Positions 8,525-17,939 are shown, counted from the stretch's first letter. The stretch is DNA of 45,899 bases from Serratia oryzae (GCF_001976145.1 NZ_MOXD01000017.1:1-45899); one strand, 5' to 3'. The notes: generated by a model not told the origin, from the letters alone. Numbers and translations are program-made.

Positions 8525-10687
8525 ATGGCATATAAACAAAATGAATTCCGTTGGCTAAAAGTGGCAGCGGCGTTGGCCGTGTCTTTGCCATTTGCTCCTT
8601 TGGCAGAAGAGATGAATCAATTGGAGCTGGATTCACCATCGCCAGCAGCGACGCAGCAGGCAGCAGATGCCGAGAGCGATGCCCCTGATTTTCTGAAAAG
8701 TCTCGCTGCTCTTGATACTTCCAATGGTGCAGTGCGAGAGTCATCGGCTCCTGTTCAGCAAGAACGTCCACAGGCCGCCGCATCTCCTTCCAGTCAGTCA
8801 CAAACGTCAAGTGAGGCTCCCGATTTATTAAAAAGCCTTGTTGCCATAGGTAACAACCATGCCGCACCCGTACAGGAAAAGCCTGTTCAGGCAGCGGTGC
8901 CAGCGGTGAATAACGCCAACTCGGTGTTTACCCAGAACAATGAACCGTCTGAAACGCCACGGATATCTTCTCCAGTAGAACCCAAGGAACTGGTGCCACC
9001 GCCAATCCCCGCACCAGCAACACAAGCACCGTTATTTACCCAGCGCAGTGAGCCGTCTGAAACGCCAAGGATGTCTCCTCCGGTAGAACCGAAGGAACTG
9101 GTGCCACCACCGGTTCCCGCATCGGCAACACGAGCACCGGTGTTTACTCAGCGAAGTGAACCGACGGCGAGTGACCGTAACATGGGATCTGCAACGGCGC
9201 AGACGCTGTCACCGCCGCCTGAAGTGAAGGCAACATCTGCTCCGGTGCTGGTAAAAAGACCTTCCCGTGATACGGATAGTTCTGCGCCTGCACCAACAGA
9301 GCGTCAATCAGCATCAATGTGGAAGAGTAATCAGGAAGGCTTCCCAACGACGCAACAATCTTTCCAGCCCGATCCGGCTTACGATAAGGTGCGTTGGAAT
9401 GGCGATATCAGCGGTGAAGGTGATACCAATACCAAAGAAGAGGTGTCCGCCAAAGCGTTCTATGCGGGAACCAATGACACATCGCGCGGCTTTCTCCGCA
9501 AGATGGTGACATTGGCGTTGAGCCATAGCCCGGAAGTTCGCTCTTCAGAAGCGGATGTGTTGGCCGCGGGCTATTATGTTGATCAAACCAAAGGGCAGCG
9601 TTGGCCACAGGTGCAATTAGGCCTTTCCACCCCATTAAGTGCTCAAAGCAACAGCGGTGGGAGCAACCGTAATAACAGTAGCATCAGTGATACCAGTGGT
9701 TCGGTTTCTATCACCACACCGATTTATGATTGGGGCAGGATCGGCAGCCAGATCGATAGTGCAGAAGAGGGGGTAACGGCGGCGGTTAATGCACAGGGGT
9801 ATACTAAGGAACAGCTTGCCTACAGCACAATCTCTGAACTGATGAATCTTGGCCGCTATCAGGAAAGCCGAAAAGTAGCTCGTTCCTATGTTGAACGTAT
9901 GCAGCAATTGACTAATATGCTGGCGCAAATCGCTGAGGCAGACCAAGGGCGTGCCAGCGAGTTTACTCAGGCGAAAGCCAAACTCCTCTCTGCGCGTGCC
10001 AGTCTGGATGATATCGAACATCAGGTTAGCAGTAGCCGTATCAAATTAGTACGCCTGTTGGGTGTCGAGCCGAATCTACCCGAGAATATTTCCTGGCAAG
10101 GGGCAATGATGCCTGCGTCCATGGCCTTGGCCGCCTTGAATAAAAACCCGAACCTGCTGAAGTTGCAGGCGCAGGCGAAGGCTGCGACCTACGAGGCTGA
10201 AAGCGTTGCCGCATCAGGTATGCCGCAGTTGAATTGGGTGGTTTCAAAAGATACGAGGAAGGACGTCAACGGTGATGAAACAGGCTGGTATACCGGCTTG
10301 AACGTCCAGTGGAATGCGTTCAGCGGTGGCTCACAGAAGGCCGCACAGATGTCGGCCTTAGCCAAGGCTAATGGGGCTCAGCAACAATATGAAGTGGCCT
10401 ACCGTGATTTGGAATATCAGATTAACAGTATGATCCAGACACGTGATTCATCGTTTACGCGCGCCAATGACTTTGACCGCCTCTCGGTGGAAACAGAGCG
10501 AGTCAAAAATATGTTTTATGATCAATGGTATAACCTCGGTACGCGTACGCTGCTGGACGTGCTGACGGCAGAGAACGACCACTTCAATAATCAGCTGTCT
10601 GCTATCAATAACCGCTACGATGGATATATCTCTAACATCAACGTTATTTCCAGTGCGGCCATGTTGCTGAAATGGGTAGGGGATTAA
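8525..10687 (+). CDS. TolC-like outer-membrane channel with long Pro/Ala-rich N-terminal extension
   Basis: A 720-residue outer-membrane factor completing the type I system. A signal peptide (about 1-27, ending PLA) is followed by roughly 290 residues rich in Pro, Ala, Ser and Glu. This extension holds two related PD(F/L)LKSL segments and a tandem 36-residue repeat (TQRSEPSETPRMSPPVEPKE in its core). The TolC-type domain occupies about 320-715, with paired helical hairpins and the TPIYDWGRIGSQIDSAEEG region typical of LapE/TolC proteins. Ordinary TolC proteins are about 420-490 residues, so the extension is the unusual part. It may span periplasm or peptidoglycan, but its role is unknown. The gene ends the operon ahead of a hairpin shared with the convergent gene. 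Confidence 0.88.
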   Translation: MAYKQNEFRWLKVAAALAVSLPFAPLAEEMNQLELDSPSPAATQQAADAESDAPDFLKSLAALDTSNGAVRESSAPVQQERPQAAASPSSQSQTSSEAPDLLKSLVAIGNNHAAPVQEKPVQAAVPAVNNANSVFTQNNEPSETPRISSPVEPKELVPPPIPAPATQAPLFTQRSEPSETPRMSPPVEPKELVPPPVPASATRAPVFTQRSEPTASDRNMGSATAQTLSPPPEVKATSAPVLVKRPSRDTDSSAPAPTERQSASMWKSNQEGFPTTQQSFQPDPAYDKVRWNGDISGEGDTNTKEEVSAKAFYAGTNDTSRGFLRKMVTLALSHSPEVRSSEADVLAAGYYVDQTKGQRWPQVQLGLSTPLSAQSNSGGSNRNNSSISDTSGSVSITTPIYDWGRIGSQIDSAEEGVTAAVNAQGYTKEQLAYSTISELMNLGRYQESRKVARSYVERMQQLTNMLAQIAEADQGRASEFTQAKAKLLSARASLDDIEHQVSSSRIKLVRLLGVEPNLPENISWQGAMMPASMALAALNKNPNLLKLQAQAKAATYEAESVAASGMPQLNWVVSKDTRKDVNGDETGWYTGLNVQWNAFSGGSQKAAQMSALAKANGAQQQYEVAYRDLEYQINSMIQTRDSSFTRANDFDRLSVETERVKNMFYDQWYNLGTRTLLDVLTAENDHFNNQLSAINNRYDGYISNINVISSAAMLLKWVGD
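8924..9178 (+). repeat. Tandem 108-bp (36-codon) repeat within the TolC-like gene
   Basis: Units start at 8924 and 9032 with a partial third at 9140, spaced exactly 108 bp. Each opens with codons for (V/L)FTQ, followed by the SEPSETPR-like segment in the first two units. Differences between units are mostly scattered substitutions, so the duplication is not brand new. Confidence 0.85.
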
Positions 10688-10710
10688 GAGCTATCCCAAT
10701 AGGCTATTTT

Positions 10711-10745
10711 AAAAGGGGCGCAGCAGTTTGGCTCTGCTGCGCCTC
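10711..10745 (-). terminator. Hairpin between the convergent exporter operon and yafV
   Basis: GGCGCAGCAG (10717-10726) pairs with CTGCTGCGCC (10734-10743) across a 7-nt loop. On the minus strand the stem is followed by CCTTTTAAAAT, so it is a better terminator for yafV than for the exporter operon, though it may serve both. Confidence 0.7.
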
Positions 10746-10753
10746 GCTTATCG

Positions 10754-11527
10754 TCAGTGGGTGAGTAGGAAACCATCAGCATCGCGCCAGGCCGGGAAAG
10801 TGTTACGATAGGCTTGCAGCGTCTCCAATAATAACTCCGCATCCAGCCGGGTGGCTTCACCGGGCTCCGCGCTGGCCAGCTTTTCCCCCTGCGGGCTGAT
10901 GACTAGGCTGTCACCGCTGTAACTCAGGCCATTGCCGTCTTCACCCACGCGGTTGCAACCCGCAACATACACCTGATTTTCAATCGCACGAGCCGCCAGC
11001 AGCGTTTGCCAGTGAAGGCTGCGCGGCGCAGGCCAGTTGGCGACGTACAGCGCCAGATCGTAATCTTGCTGATAGCGGGACCAAACCGGGAAGCGCAGGT
11101 CGTAACAGATTTGCGGCAGAATGCGCCACCCGCGCCATTCAAATACTTCGCGCCGGGTTCCGGCCTGATAATGCAGATGTTCACCCGCCATACGGAATAA
11201 ATGACGTTTATCGTAGCAATGCACCTTGCCGCCGGGCTCAACCAGCAGGAAACGGTTCACCACCCCTTCTGCGGTTTTCAGCGCTACGCTGCCGCCGATC
11301 AGCGCATTGGTTTTGGCTGCCCAGGCGTGCAGCCAGTCGATCACCTGCTGCTCAGGCAATGCGCTCTCACCGGCATCCATGGCGAAACCGGTGGTAAACA
11401 TTTCAGGCAGCACAATCAGATCGCGGCCGCTAACGGCACCGAGCAAAGCATCGAACTGGCGCAGGTTGGCTTGGCCATTGCGCCAGACCAGAGGTTGCTG
11501 CAATAGGGTAATCTTCAAAGTCGACAT
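10754..11527 (-). CDS. yafV: Omega-amidase YafV (nitrilase family)
   Basis: A 257-residue nitrilase-superfamily amidase. The Glu-Lys-Cys catalytic triad is visible as E42 (LPEMFTTGF), K107 (YDKRHLFRMAGE) and C141 (QICYDLRFPVW). The family hydrolyses the terminal amide of 2-oxoglutaramate and similar oxo-acid amides. The gene overlaps the upstream methionine aminotransferase gene by 13 bp. That coupling matches the glutamine transaminase/omega-amidase pairing, in which the amidase removes the oxoglutaramate formed when glutamine donates its amino group to the oxo-acid of methionine. Length and motifs match E. coli YafV. Confidence 0.93.
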   Translation of the reverse strand: MSTLKITLLQQPLVWRNGQANLRQFDALLGAVSGRDLIVLPEMFTTGFAMDAGESALPEQQVIDWLHAWAAKTNALIGGSVALKTAEGVVNRFLLVEPGGKVHCYDKRHLFRMAGEHLHYQAGTRREVFEWRGWRILPQICYDLRFPVWSRYQQDYDLALYVANWPAPRSLHWQTLLAARAIENQVYVAGCNRVGEDGNGLSYSGDSLVISPQGEKLASAEPGEATRLDAELLLETLQAYRNTFPAWRDADGFLLTH

Positions 11528-12675
11528 AACCGCTCCGCGGCTGCGTCCAGCGTGGCATCCTGTTTAGCGAAGCACAGCCGGATCAATTTATAAGGAAAAG
11601 GGTCGGCACAGAAGACGGAAAGGGGGATCGCCGCCACGCCTGCGTGCTCGGTTAACCAATGGCAGAAGGCCACATCATCCAGATCGGAAATAGCGCTGTA
11701 ATCAGCCAGCAGGAAGTAGGTGCCGGCGCAGGGCAGAATTTCCAGTCTGCTGCTCGCCAAAGCCTGCACAAAACGATCGCGTTTGGCAAGGTAGAACGCG
11801 GGCAACTGCTGCCAATGTGCGGGTTCGGTACGCAGCATGTCGGCCAGCGCTAATTGCGCCGGAGTATTAACCGAGAAGGTCAGATACTGGTGAACCTTGC
11901 GTACCTCGGCACTCAGCGCAGCAGGAGCCACGCAGTACCCCACTTTCCAGCCGGTCATATGGAAGGTTTTACCAAAGGAGGAAACGGCGATCGCCCGCTG
12001 GCGTAACTGCGGGTGCGCCAGCACGCTGGCATGGCCGCCTGTGGCAAAGCAGATGTGTTCGTAAACTTCGTCACTCAGCACGTAGATTTCACGTTCTGCA
12101 ATTGCGGCCCACAGTTGCTGCATATCTTCTGCGTGCCAGGCGGTGGCGGAAGGGTTGTGTGGAGTATTGATGATCACCAGCCGGGTGCGCGGTGAAAGCA
12201 AAGCCGCAAACTGTTGCCAATCGGCCTTGAACGTGGGCGGTTGCAGGGCGATACGCTTCAGTTCACCACCGCAGAGCTGCACCGCCGGGGCATAGCTGTC
12301 GTAGCTGGGATCAAAGCAGATCACCTCATCACCGGGGCGCACCAGCGCGCTGATGGCGGCGAACAGGGCCTCTGTTGCGCCGGCGGTGATGGTCACTTCG
12401 CTGGTGGCGTCGGGCTGCCAGCCATAAAGCTGTGCGGTTTTTTCTGCAATCGCTTCACGCAGTGGGGCAACGCCGGTCATCGGCGCATATTGGTTAGCCC
12501 CTTGGCTGACGTGCCAGCTCAGGCGCTGTTTCAGGTAATCTGGGCCATCAAAATCCGGGAATCCTTGCGATAGGTTGATCGCCTGGTGCTGCTGCGCCAG
12601 CGCGCTCATTTGAGTAAAAATGGTGGTACCGAGAGCCGGTAACTTGCTTTCGGGGATCGGGGCTGAAGTGTTCAT
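11515..12675 (-). CDS. ybdL: Methionine aminotransferase (YbdL/MtnE-type)
   Basis: A 386-residue class I PLP aminotransferase. The PLP-binding lysine is K236 in SSFGKTFHMTGWKVGY. The substrate-carboxylate and cofactor residues NPSA (about 174), D202 and Y205 (SDEVYEH) are in place. E. coli YbdL prefers methionine and aromatic amino acids. Here its position, divergent from mtnBCD across a MetJ-like site and coupled to yafV, indicates it performs the last salvage step, turning 4-methylthio-2-oxobutanoate into methionine. It could equally be named mtnE. The start ATG is followed by the SQGFPDFDGP motif normal for the family. Confidence 0.92.
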   Translation of the reverse strand: MNTSAPIPESKLPALGTTIFTQMSALAQQHQAINLSQGFPDFDGPDYLKQRLSWHVSQGANQYAPMTGVAPLREAIAEKTAQLYGWQPDATSEVTITAGATEALFAAISALVRPGDEVICFDPSYDSYAPAVQLCGGELKRIALQPPTFKADWQQFAALLSPRTRLVIINTPHNPSATAWHAEDMQQLWAAIAEREIYVLSDEVYEHICFATGGHASVLAHPQLRQRAIAVSSFGKTFHMTGWKVGYCVAPAALSAEVRKVHQYLTFSVNTPAQLALADMLRTEPAHWQQLPAFYLAKRDRFVQALASSRLEILPCAGTYFLLADYSAISDLDDVAFCHWLTEHAGVAAIPLSVFCADPFPYKLIRLCFAKQDATLDAAAERLCRL

Positions 12676-12741
12676 CTCAGGCTAATACTCCTGGGGCTTA
12701 TGTTGCCAACAATATAACACGGTGTTAACCTTTAGCAATCA

Positions 12742-12757
12742 AGACGTTTAGATGGCC
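12742..12757. promoter_or_regulatory. MetJ-type met boxes between ybdL and mtnB
   Basis: Two adjacent 8-mers, AGACGTTT and AGATGGCC, match the met box AGACGTCT at 7/8 and 5/8 positions. They lie in the 117-bp divergent promoter region. MetJ with S-adenosylmethionine represses methionine genes, so regulation of salvage here is expected. No binding was tested. Confidence 0.68.
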
Positions 12758-12792
12758 ATATTCCTTTCGCTACCTTGCAGGAAACTAAGTGA

Positions 12793-13407
12793 ATGACGGA
12801 AAACCCGCAACTTCATGCGTTATTGGCTGCTTGCCACTGGATTGGTGACAAGGGTTGGTGCCCGGCGACCGGTGGCAATATGTCGCTGCGCCTCGATGGT
12901 GAACAGTGTTGGATTACGGAGTCCGGCAAAGACAAAGGCAGCCTGAGCGAGCAGGACTTTTTGCTGGTGGAGATTGCCAGCAACCAGGCGGCGAGTGGCC
13001 GCATCCCTTCGGCCGAAACCGGCCTGCATACCCTGATCTATCGCTTATATCCGCAGGTGACAGCCGTCCTGCATACCCATTCGGTTAATGCTACCGTGCT
13101 GTCGCGCGTGGAGAAGGGCGCGGCGCTGGTGCTGCAAGGCTATGAAATGCAGAAATCCCTCAGTGGCCAGCAAAGCCATCTGAGCAGTGTCACAATCCCG
13201 ATATTTGACAACGATCAGAACATTTCGGCGTTAGCGGGCCGCGTTGCGGCCTATGCAGAAACTACGCCGTTACCCTACGCTTTCCTGGTGCGCGGGCATG
13301 GGCTGTATTGTTGGGGTACACAGGTGGCAGAAGCGCGCCGCCATCTTGAGGGATTGGAATTCCTGTTCCAATGCGAACTGCAACGCCGCTTACTGGAGGC
13401 GCAATGA
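12793..13407 (+). CDS. mtnB: Methylthioribulose-1-phosphate dehydratase
   Basis: A 204-residue class II aldolase-fold enzyme of methionine salvage. It dehydrates 5-methylthioribulose-1-phosphate to the diketo compound used by MtnC. Visible features are the phosphate loop TGGNMSLRL (about 26-34), zinc ligands H94 and H96 (LHTHSVN) and a third His at 169 (RGHGLYCWG). AGGA about 10 bases upstream supports the chosen ATG. The stop codon overlaps the mtnC start (ATGA), so mtnB, mtnC and mtnD form one coupled operon. Confidence 0.95.
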   Translation: MTENPQLHALLAACHWIGDKGWCPATGGNMSLRLDGEQCWITESGKDKGSLSEQDFLLVEIASNQAASGRIPSAETGLHTLIYRLYPQVTAVLHTHSVNATVLSRVEKGAALVLQGYEMQKSLSGQQSHLSSVTIPIFDNDQNISALAGRVAAYAETTPLPYAFLVRGHGLYCWGTQVAEARRHLEGLEFLFQCELQRRLLEAQ

Positions 13408-14093
13408 TCCGTGCAATTGTGACCGATATTGAAGGCACCACCAGCGATATCCGTTTTGTGCATCAGGTGTTATTCCCCTATGCCCGCGAGCGGTTGGCCG
13501 AGTTCATCCGTCATCGTGCCGCCGAAGCGGAAGTGGCCGCGGCGCTGGCAGCGCTGTGCGAAGAGCTTGCTCAGCCGCAGGCGGATCATGAGCAGCTTAT
13601 TGCGGCGCTTTACCGTTTTATGGATGAAGACCGCAAATCCACCGCGCTAAAAACCCTGCAGGGGATCATCTGGCGCAGCGGCTATCACAACGGGGATTTT
13701 CGCGGCCATCTTTACCCGGAGGTCGCCGGGCGGTTGGCAGCCTGGCAACAGCAGGGGGTGAGGCTGTATGTCTATTCCTCCGGTTCGGTGGAGGCGCAAC
13801 GGTTGCTGTTTGGTTACAGCGAGGTGGGTGACTTACGGCCGCTGTTCAGCGGTTATTTTGATACCCGCGTTGGGGCTAAACGTGAGATCGCGTCTTATCA
13901 GAATATTGCGCGTCATATCGCACTGGCACCGGCGGAAATACTGTTCCTTTCCGATATTCATCAGGAGCTTGATGCCGCAAGGGCGGCAGGCTGGCACACT
14001 TGTCAGTTGATCCGCGATGCCGCCGATCCACTGAGCCTGCATCCGCAAGTTAACCATTTCGAACAGATTGAACTGAGGGAGTTTGTTTCATGA
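13404..14093 (+). CDS. mtnC: Enolase-phosphatase E1
   Basis: A 229-residue HAD-superfamily enzyme that both enolises and dephosphorylates diketo-5-methylthiopentyl-1-phosphate to acireductone. HAD motif I is the family variant DIEGTT (D8, E10). Motif II is YSSGS, motif III the GAKRE lysine, and motif [14 protein letters not shown]. The ATG at 13404 was chosen over an in-frame upstream start because GGAGG lies at 13395-13399 and the start overlaps the mtnB stop. It overlaps mtnD by four bases (ATGA). Confidence 0.95.
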   Translation: MIRAIVTDIEGTTSDIRFVHQVLFPYARERLAEFIRHRAAEAEVAAALAALCEELAQPQADHEQLIAALYRFMDEDRKSTALKTLQGIIWRSGYHNGDFRGHLYPEVAGRLAAWQQQGVRLYVYSSGSVEAQRLLFGYSEVGDLRPLFSGYFDTRVGAKREIASYQNIARHIALAPAEILFLSDIHQELDAARAAGWHTCQLIRDAADPLSLHPQVNHFEQIELREFVS

Positions 14094-14632
14094 GTGGATT
14101 AACCATTTTCAGTGACGCAGAACCACAACGGGCGCTGTGGCAGAGCAACGACGTGCAGGCTATTCAGCAGCAACTGGCGCAGGTTGGCGTGCGTTTCGAG
14201 CGCTGGCAGGCAGATCGCGAGCTGGGGGATAATCCGCAGCCGGATACGGTGATTGCCGCTTACCAGCATGAGATCGACCGGCTGGTGGCAGAAAAAAATT
14301 ATCAGAGCTGGGATGTGATCAGCATGCGCCCGGATAACCCACAGCGGCAGGAGTTGCGCGGCAAGTTTCTGGCTGAACATACCCACGGCGAAGATGAGGT
14401 GCGTTTTTTTGTGGAAGGCCAAGGGCTGTTCTGCCTGCATCTGGAAGGCAAGGTTTTCCAGATCCTGTGCGAGAAAAACGATCTGCTTTCCGTGCCTGCC
14501 AACACCCGTCATTGGTTTGATATGGGCTCGGCACCACACTTTACCGCGATCCGTCTATTTGATAACCCACAGGGCTGGATAGCACAGTTTACCGGCGACA
14601 AGATTGCCGAGGCGTTTCCGCGTTTGGCCTGA
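14090..14632 (+). CDS. mtnD: Acireductone dioxygenase
   Basis: A 180-residue cupin metalloenzyme that oxidises acireductone to 4-methylthio-2-oxobutanoate and formate (Fe form) or to off-pathway products with CO (Ni form). The metal ligands are visible as H97, H99 and E103 in [11 protein letters not shown] and H141 in NTRHWFDMG, nearly the same numbering as the Klebsiella enzyme. It is the last gene of the mtnBCD operon. Its product is the substrate expected for the divergent aminotransferase. Confidence 0.95.
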   Translation: MSGLTIFSDAEPQRALWQSNDVQAIQQQLAQVGVRFERWQADRELGDNPQPDTVIAAYQHEIDRLVAEKNYQSWDVISMRPDNPQRQELRGKFLAEHTHGEDEVRFFVEGQGLFCLHLEGKVFQILCEKNDLLSVPANTRHWFDMGSAPHFTAIRLFDNPQGWIAQFTGDKIAEAFPRLA

Positions 14633-14653
14633 TGCTCGCTGCAAAGCAGAACC

Positions 14654-14682
14654 TTCTCTCCTGCTCGGTGAACAGGAGAGAA
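14654..14682. terminator. Hairpin between convergent mtnD and the SemiSWEET gene
   Basis: TTCTCTCCTG (14654-14663) pairs perfectly with CAGGAGAGAA (14673-14682) across a 9-nt loop. There is no strong T tract on either strand, so it may be a weak shared terminator or a transcript-protecting hairpin. Confidence 0.5.
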
Positions 14683-14692
14683 CGTCGGTGGC

Positions 14693-14947
14693 TTAACGGT
14701 TCTGGTATTTAATCACCAGAATCGGCAGGGCAAACAGCAACGTCAGCAGGTTAGCCAGGCTGACGGCCATATTGCCGATCAGCACGCCATAAATCAGCCA
14801 TAGCAGTAAACCCACAATAAACATTGCGTACATCAGCAGCGAGATGCCTTGCGTGTTGCGCGTGGCGATCACCTTGATGGCCTGCGGCAGAAAAGAGAGC
14901 GTTGTCAGGCAGGCTGCCAGGTAGCCGATAAGCGAAATCCACTCCAT
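14693..14947 (-). CDS. SemiSWEET-family sugar transporter
   Basis: An 84-residue three-helix membrane protein of the SemiSWEET/MtN3 (PQ-loop) family. Helices cover about 4-22, 37-55 and 62-80, and the FLPQ motif sits at the end of helix 1. SemiSWEETs dimerise and equilibrate sugars across the membrane. The start is only two bases after the melB stop on the same strand, so it is almost certainly the last gene of a melAB-SemiSWEET operon. Its substrate is unknown; the context suggests galactose, glucose or melibiose. The E. coli mel operon as I know it has no such gene. Confidence 0.82.
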   Translation of the reverse strand: MEWISLIGYLAACLTTLSFLPQAIKVIATRNTQGISLLMYAMFIVGLLLWLIYGVLIGNMAVSLANLLTLLFALPILVIKYQNR

Positions 14948-14949
14948 AG

Positions 14950-16371
14950 TTATCCTTTTGCCTCCGCCTCGGGCAACAGGATGTGGCCTGTTTCGCGCGT
15001 AGGCCCATCCGGTGCTTGGCGATATTTATCCTGCAGGTGCGTCTGGATCTGGTGCTGGAAATCGCCGTTCAGCTTATAAAGCCTGAAATAAATAAACAGC
15101 GTGACGCAGAAGAACAGGGCAGGCAGTGCGATCATGATGAACTGCATCCCGGTAACCGTTTCAGGGGATTGGTGGACGTTGGGCACATAGCCGACAACGC
15201 CAAGCACAATGCTGATAAAAAACGCTGACAGGGCCGAACCCGCTTTCACCACCAGCGTTTGTACCGAGTAGGCAATGCTTTCGCAGCGCACGTTAAGCTT
15301 GTACTCGCCGTAATCGACGGTGTCGGCCACCATGATCACCTGCAACACCCAGAACAGCGCGGTACCGACGTTGAGTAACACCCCCGCCAGCGAGATCAGC
15401 AACAGGTTGTGATAGCCCGCCGTGGCAATGCCAAGTAACACACCGCCGCCAAGAATCGGCATGATTGATGCCCCGGCCCACAGCACGCGGCGTGAAAGCG
15501 ACTTCACCAGGCGTGGAAACAGGATCAAGGTGATCAGGTTAGCTGCACCGGCGTAAGACATGTAATAAGGGAAGAGCGCCGCATCGCCAATCACGTAAGT
15601 GAAGTAGTAAATGGCAAAACCGGTAATGACGTTGGAGGCGATGTTGTAGGCCAGCGCCATGCCGAGCAGGCAGGAAAGCTGATCGTTCTTGTAGATCAGC
15701 CCGATCATGGTTCTCAGATTGATACGGTTGCTACCCTCCGCGGTGTTATCCGATGAATACACCTCTTTGACGTTACGCAGGGTGATAAACGTTGATACGA
15801 CAAAGAACGCGATCAGCACCAGAGTGAACATCTGAAAGCCGAACCCGCGATCGCCACCGCCCACGTAGTTGACAAACGGCAGCGTCACCCCGGCGGTGAC
15901 AAAGCCCGCCAGGCTGGCGAAGAAGCGTGGGTAGGGCACCAGTTCCTCGCGTTCGCGCTTGTCCAGCGTAATGGTCGGCACCAGCGACCAGAAAGGAATG
16001 TCCATTAGGGTATAGGTCATGCCCCAGAGAATATAGGTGACGATGACAAAGAGCAGTTGTGACGTGCCTTCAAAGTGATGGGCGCTGAACAGCAGGAACA
16101 GCACGATGGAGTTCGTCAGGGTGCCAATCAGGATCCAGGGTTTGAATTTCCCCCAGCGGGTGCGGGTGTTGTTGACGATCCAGCCCATGATCGGATCGTT
16201 GAGCGCATCCCAGATGCGCGCCACCAGGAATAACGTCCCGACGATACCCACCGATAACCCCACAACGTCGGTGTAGTAATACATCAGGTACATGTAAACA
16301 ATGCCGATGGCGAAGTCTTTACCGAAAGCGCCAAAACCGTAGCTTAACTTTGTGGTTATTGAAACACTCAT
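14950..16371 (-). CDS. melB: Melibiose:cation symporter MelB
   Basis: A 473-residue 12-helix GPH-family symporter that takes up melibiose with Na+, Li+ or H+. The sequence is nearly collinear with E. coli MelB from residue 1. Choosing ATG at 16371 rather than the GTG at 16386 puts the cation-site aspartates at exactly D55, D59 and D124. No strong ribosome site is visible before this ATG. The C-terminal tail differs from E. coli. It follows melA by 83 bp and precedes the SemiSWEET gene by two. Confidence 0.96.
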   Translation of the reverse strand: MSVSITTKLSYGFGAFGKDFAIGIVYMYLMYYYTDVVGLSVGIVGTLFLVARIWDALNDPIMGWIVNNTRTRWGKFKPWILIGTLTNSIVLFLLFSAHHFEGTSQLLFVIVTYILWGMTYTLMDIPFWSLVPTITLDKREREELVPYPRFFASLAGFVTAGVTLPFVNYVGGGDRGFGFQMFTLVLIAFFVVSTFITLRNVKEVYSSDNTAEGSNRINLRTMIGLIYKNDQLSCLLGMALAYNIASNVITGFAIYYFTYVIGDAALFPYYMSYAGAANLITLILFPRLVKSLSRRVLWAGASIMPILGGGVLLGIATAGYHNLLLISLAGVLLNVGTALFWVLQVIMVADTVDYGEYKLNVRCESIAYSVQTLVVKAGSALSAFFISIVLGVVGYVPNVHQSPETVTGMQFIMIALPALFFCVTLFIYFRLYKLNGDFQHQIQTHLQDKYRQAPDGPTRETGHILLPEAEAKG

Positions 16372-16454
16372 AGGGTACAGGGTCACCGTTGCCAGCGCCC
16401 TCCTGCTGTTTAGGGGAAGTCAGGCGCTTGGCGCCCGACGATCGCAAGGCGGTA

Positions 16455-17804
16455 TCAGTGCAGCCAGGCTGGCAGCCAGTCGCCGTGCGCGGCGATCAGA
16501 TCGTCAACCAGCGCATAGATCTCCTCAATGCCCAGTACGGCGGCGGTATGCGGATCCATCATGGCCGCATAATAAACGTACTCTTTGTTTTCGCTCAGAA
16601 TGGCTTCGGTCAGCAGCGTTTGCACGTTGATGTTGGTTTGCATCAGCGCGGCTAAATGCGCAGGCAGCTTGCCCACTTTGGTGGGACGGATGCCGTTGGC
16701 ATCGACCAGGCAGGCCACTTCCACGCAGCACCCCTGTGGTAGGTTATCGATCAGGCCATCGTTACGCACGTTGCCATAGATGACGTCGGGCTCACCGGTC
16801 CACAGTGCGTTCATGATGGCGCTGGCGTATTCGTTGGACTGCTTAATCTCGATGCGATCCGCCGTTTGGTACTCTTCAAGTTCCCGTTGCCAGTTGGCCA
16901 GTTGTTCCACGCAGCGTTTCGGATATTCATCTAACGGTACTTTATAGCGTTCGATCAGGTCATCACGGCCCGGCTTGATAAACCATGGTGTATATTCAGC
17001 AAAATGCTCGGAGGACTCCGTCACAAAGTAGCCCAGCTTTTTGAACATCTCATAGCGCACAATGTTCTGGCAGCGCGGGTTACCATGGATGTTCGCTTTC
17101 GGGGCCTGGCCGCTGGCATAGGCCTCCAGCAGATCTGGATAAATACTGTGGTACTGGCCATCAACCCCCTTCCTCTCCAGCTCAAGGTAGAAAGCCATAT
17201 GGTTGATCCCGGCGCTGCGGTAGCGTAATTCGCTGGCGTCGATATTCAGATCGCGCGCCAGTTCTTCCGCGGTACCCTGCACGGAGTGGCAGAGCCCGAC
17301 CTGCTTGATCTGCGGATAGCGGGCATACATTGCCCAGGTATTCATCGCCATCGGGTTGACGTAGTTGAGCATGGTGGCATTCGGGCAGACTTCCGTCATG
17401 TCTGCGCAAATTTGCCACAGGTGCGGAATGGTGCGCAGCGCACGCATAATGCCGCCGGGGCCCAGCGTATCGGCGATGGTTTGTTCCAGGCCGTGGCGTT
17501 TACACACCTCAAAGTCAGTGACGGTGCAGGGCTCATAACCGCCAATCTGAAAGGCGACAACCACAAAATCGGCCCCGTTGAGGGCGGCTTTCTGCTGAGT
17601 ATGGCAAGTAATGCGCCCGCTAGCACCGGCAGAATCCATCAGTTTGCGCACCACAATGTGCGACTCTTCCAGGCGGGTTTCATTAATGTCCATCAGCGCG
17701 ATATGGGCTGATTTAAAGGCCTGGCGATGAAACACGTCGCCAAGGATGTTTTTAACAAAAATGGTCGAGCCAGCGCCGATAAAAGTGATTTTTGGGACTG
17801 CCAT
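16455..17804 (-). CDS. melA: Alpha-galactosidase MelA (GH4)
   Basis: A 449-residue family 4 glycosidase that hydrolyses cytoplasmic melibiose to galactose and glucose using NAD+ and Mn2+. The N-terminal Rossmann motif FIGAGSTIFV, the NYVNPMAMN segment and the metal-binding cysteine region GLCHSVQG are all present. Length and sequence closely match E. coli MelA (451). GGAG about 7 bases before the ATG supports the start. It is the first gene of the melAB operon, divergent from melR. Confidence 0.96.
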   Translation of the reverse strand: MAVPKITFIGAGSTIFVKNILGDVFHRQAFKSAHIALMDINETRLEESHIVVRKLMDSAGASGRITCHTQQKAALNGADFVVVAFQIGGYEPCTVTDFEVCKRHGLEQTIADTLGPGGIMRALRTIPHLWQICADMTEVCPNATMLNYVNPMAMNTWAMYARYPQIKQVGLCHSVQGTAEELARDLNIDASELRYRSAGINHMAFYLELERKGVDGQYHSIYPDLLEAYASGQAPKANIHGNPRCQNIVRYEMFKKLGYFVTESSEHFAEYTPWFIKPGRDDLIERYKVPLDEYPKRCVEQLANWQRELEEYQTADRIEIKQSNEYASAIMNALWTGEPDVIYGNVRNDGLIDNLPQGCCVEVACLVDANGIRPTKVGKLPAHLAALMQTNINVQTLLTEAILSENKEYVYYAAMMDPHTAAVLGIEEIYALVDDLIAAHGDWLPAWLH

Positions 17805-17887
17805 AAGTGTTCTCCAGTGGCGTGTTGGGATAACGCCATGGTGGCACGACGCGCAGTGGTAACGCTTCCATATTCCCGGGTGAGCAT

Positions 17888-17939
17888 TCCCATAAACTCA
17901 GATTCTGCGTACCAGCCTGCCGAATCTGAGTTTATGGGA
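17888..17939. promoter_or_regulatory. Perfect 18-bp inverted repeat, probable MelR operator pair
   Basis: TCCCATAAACTCAGATTC (17888-17905) is repeated exactly in inverted orientation at 17922-17939, separated by 16 bp. It lies in the melA-melR divergent region, 84-135 bp upstream of melA. MelR binds paired 18-bp sites in this region in E. coli, so this is the likely main operator. Degenerate related motifs (AATATGGG-type) flank it at about 17866-17878 and 17961-17970. MelR binding is inferred from position and architecture, not from a site consensus I can cite. Confidence 0.65.

Noticed and set aside
8924..9178. Tandem repeat considered as a CRISPR-like array
   Set aside because: The units are contiguous in-frame 108-bp coding repeats with no spacers.
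12676..12792. Possible S-adenosylmethionine riboswitch before mtnB
   Set aside because: The region is too short and lacks the aptamer helices; MetJ boxes account for the regulation.
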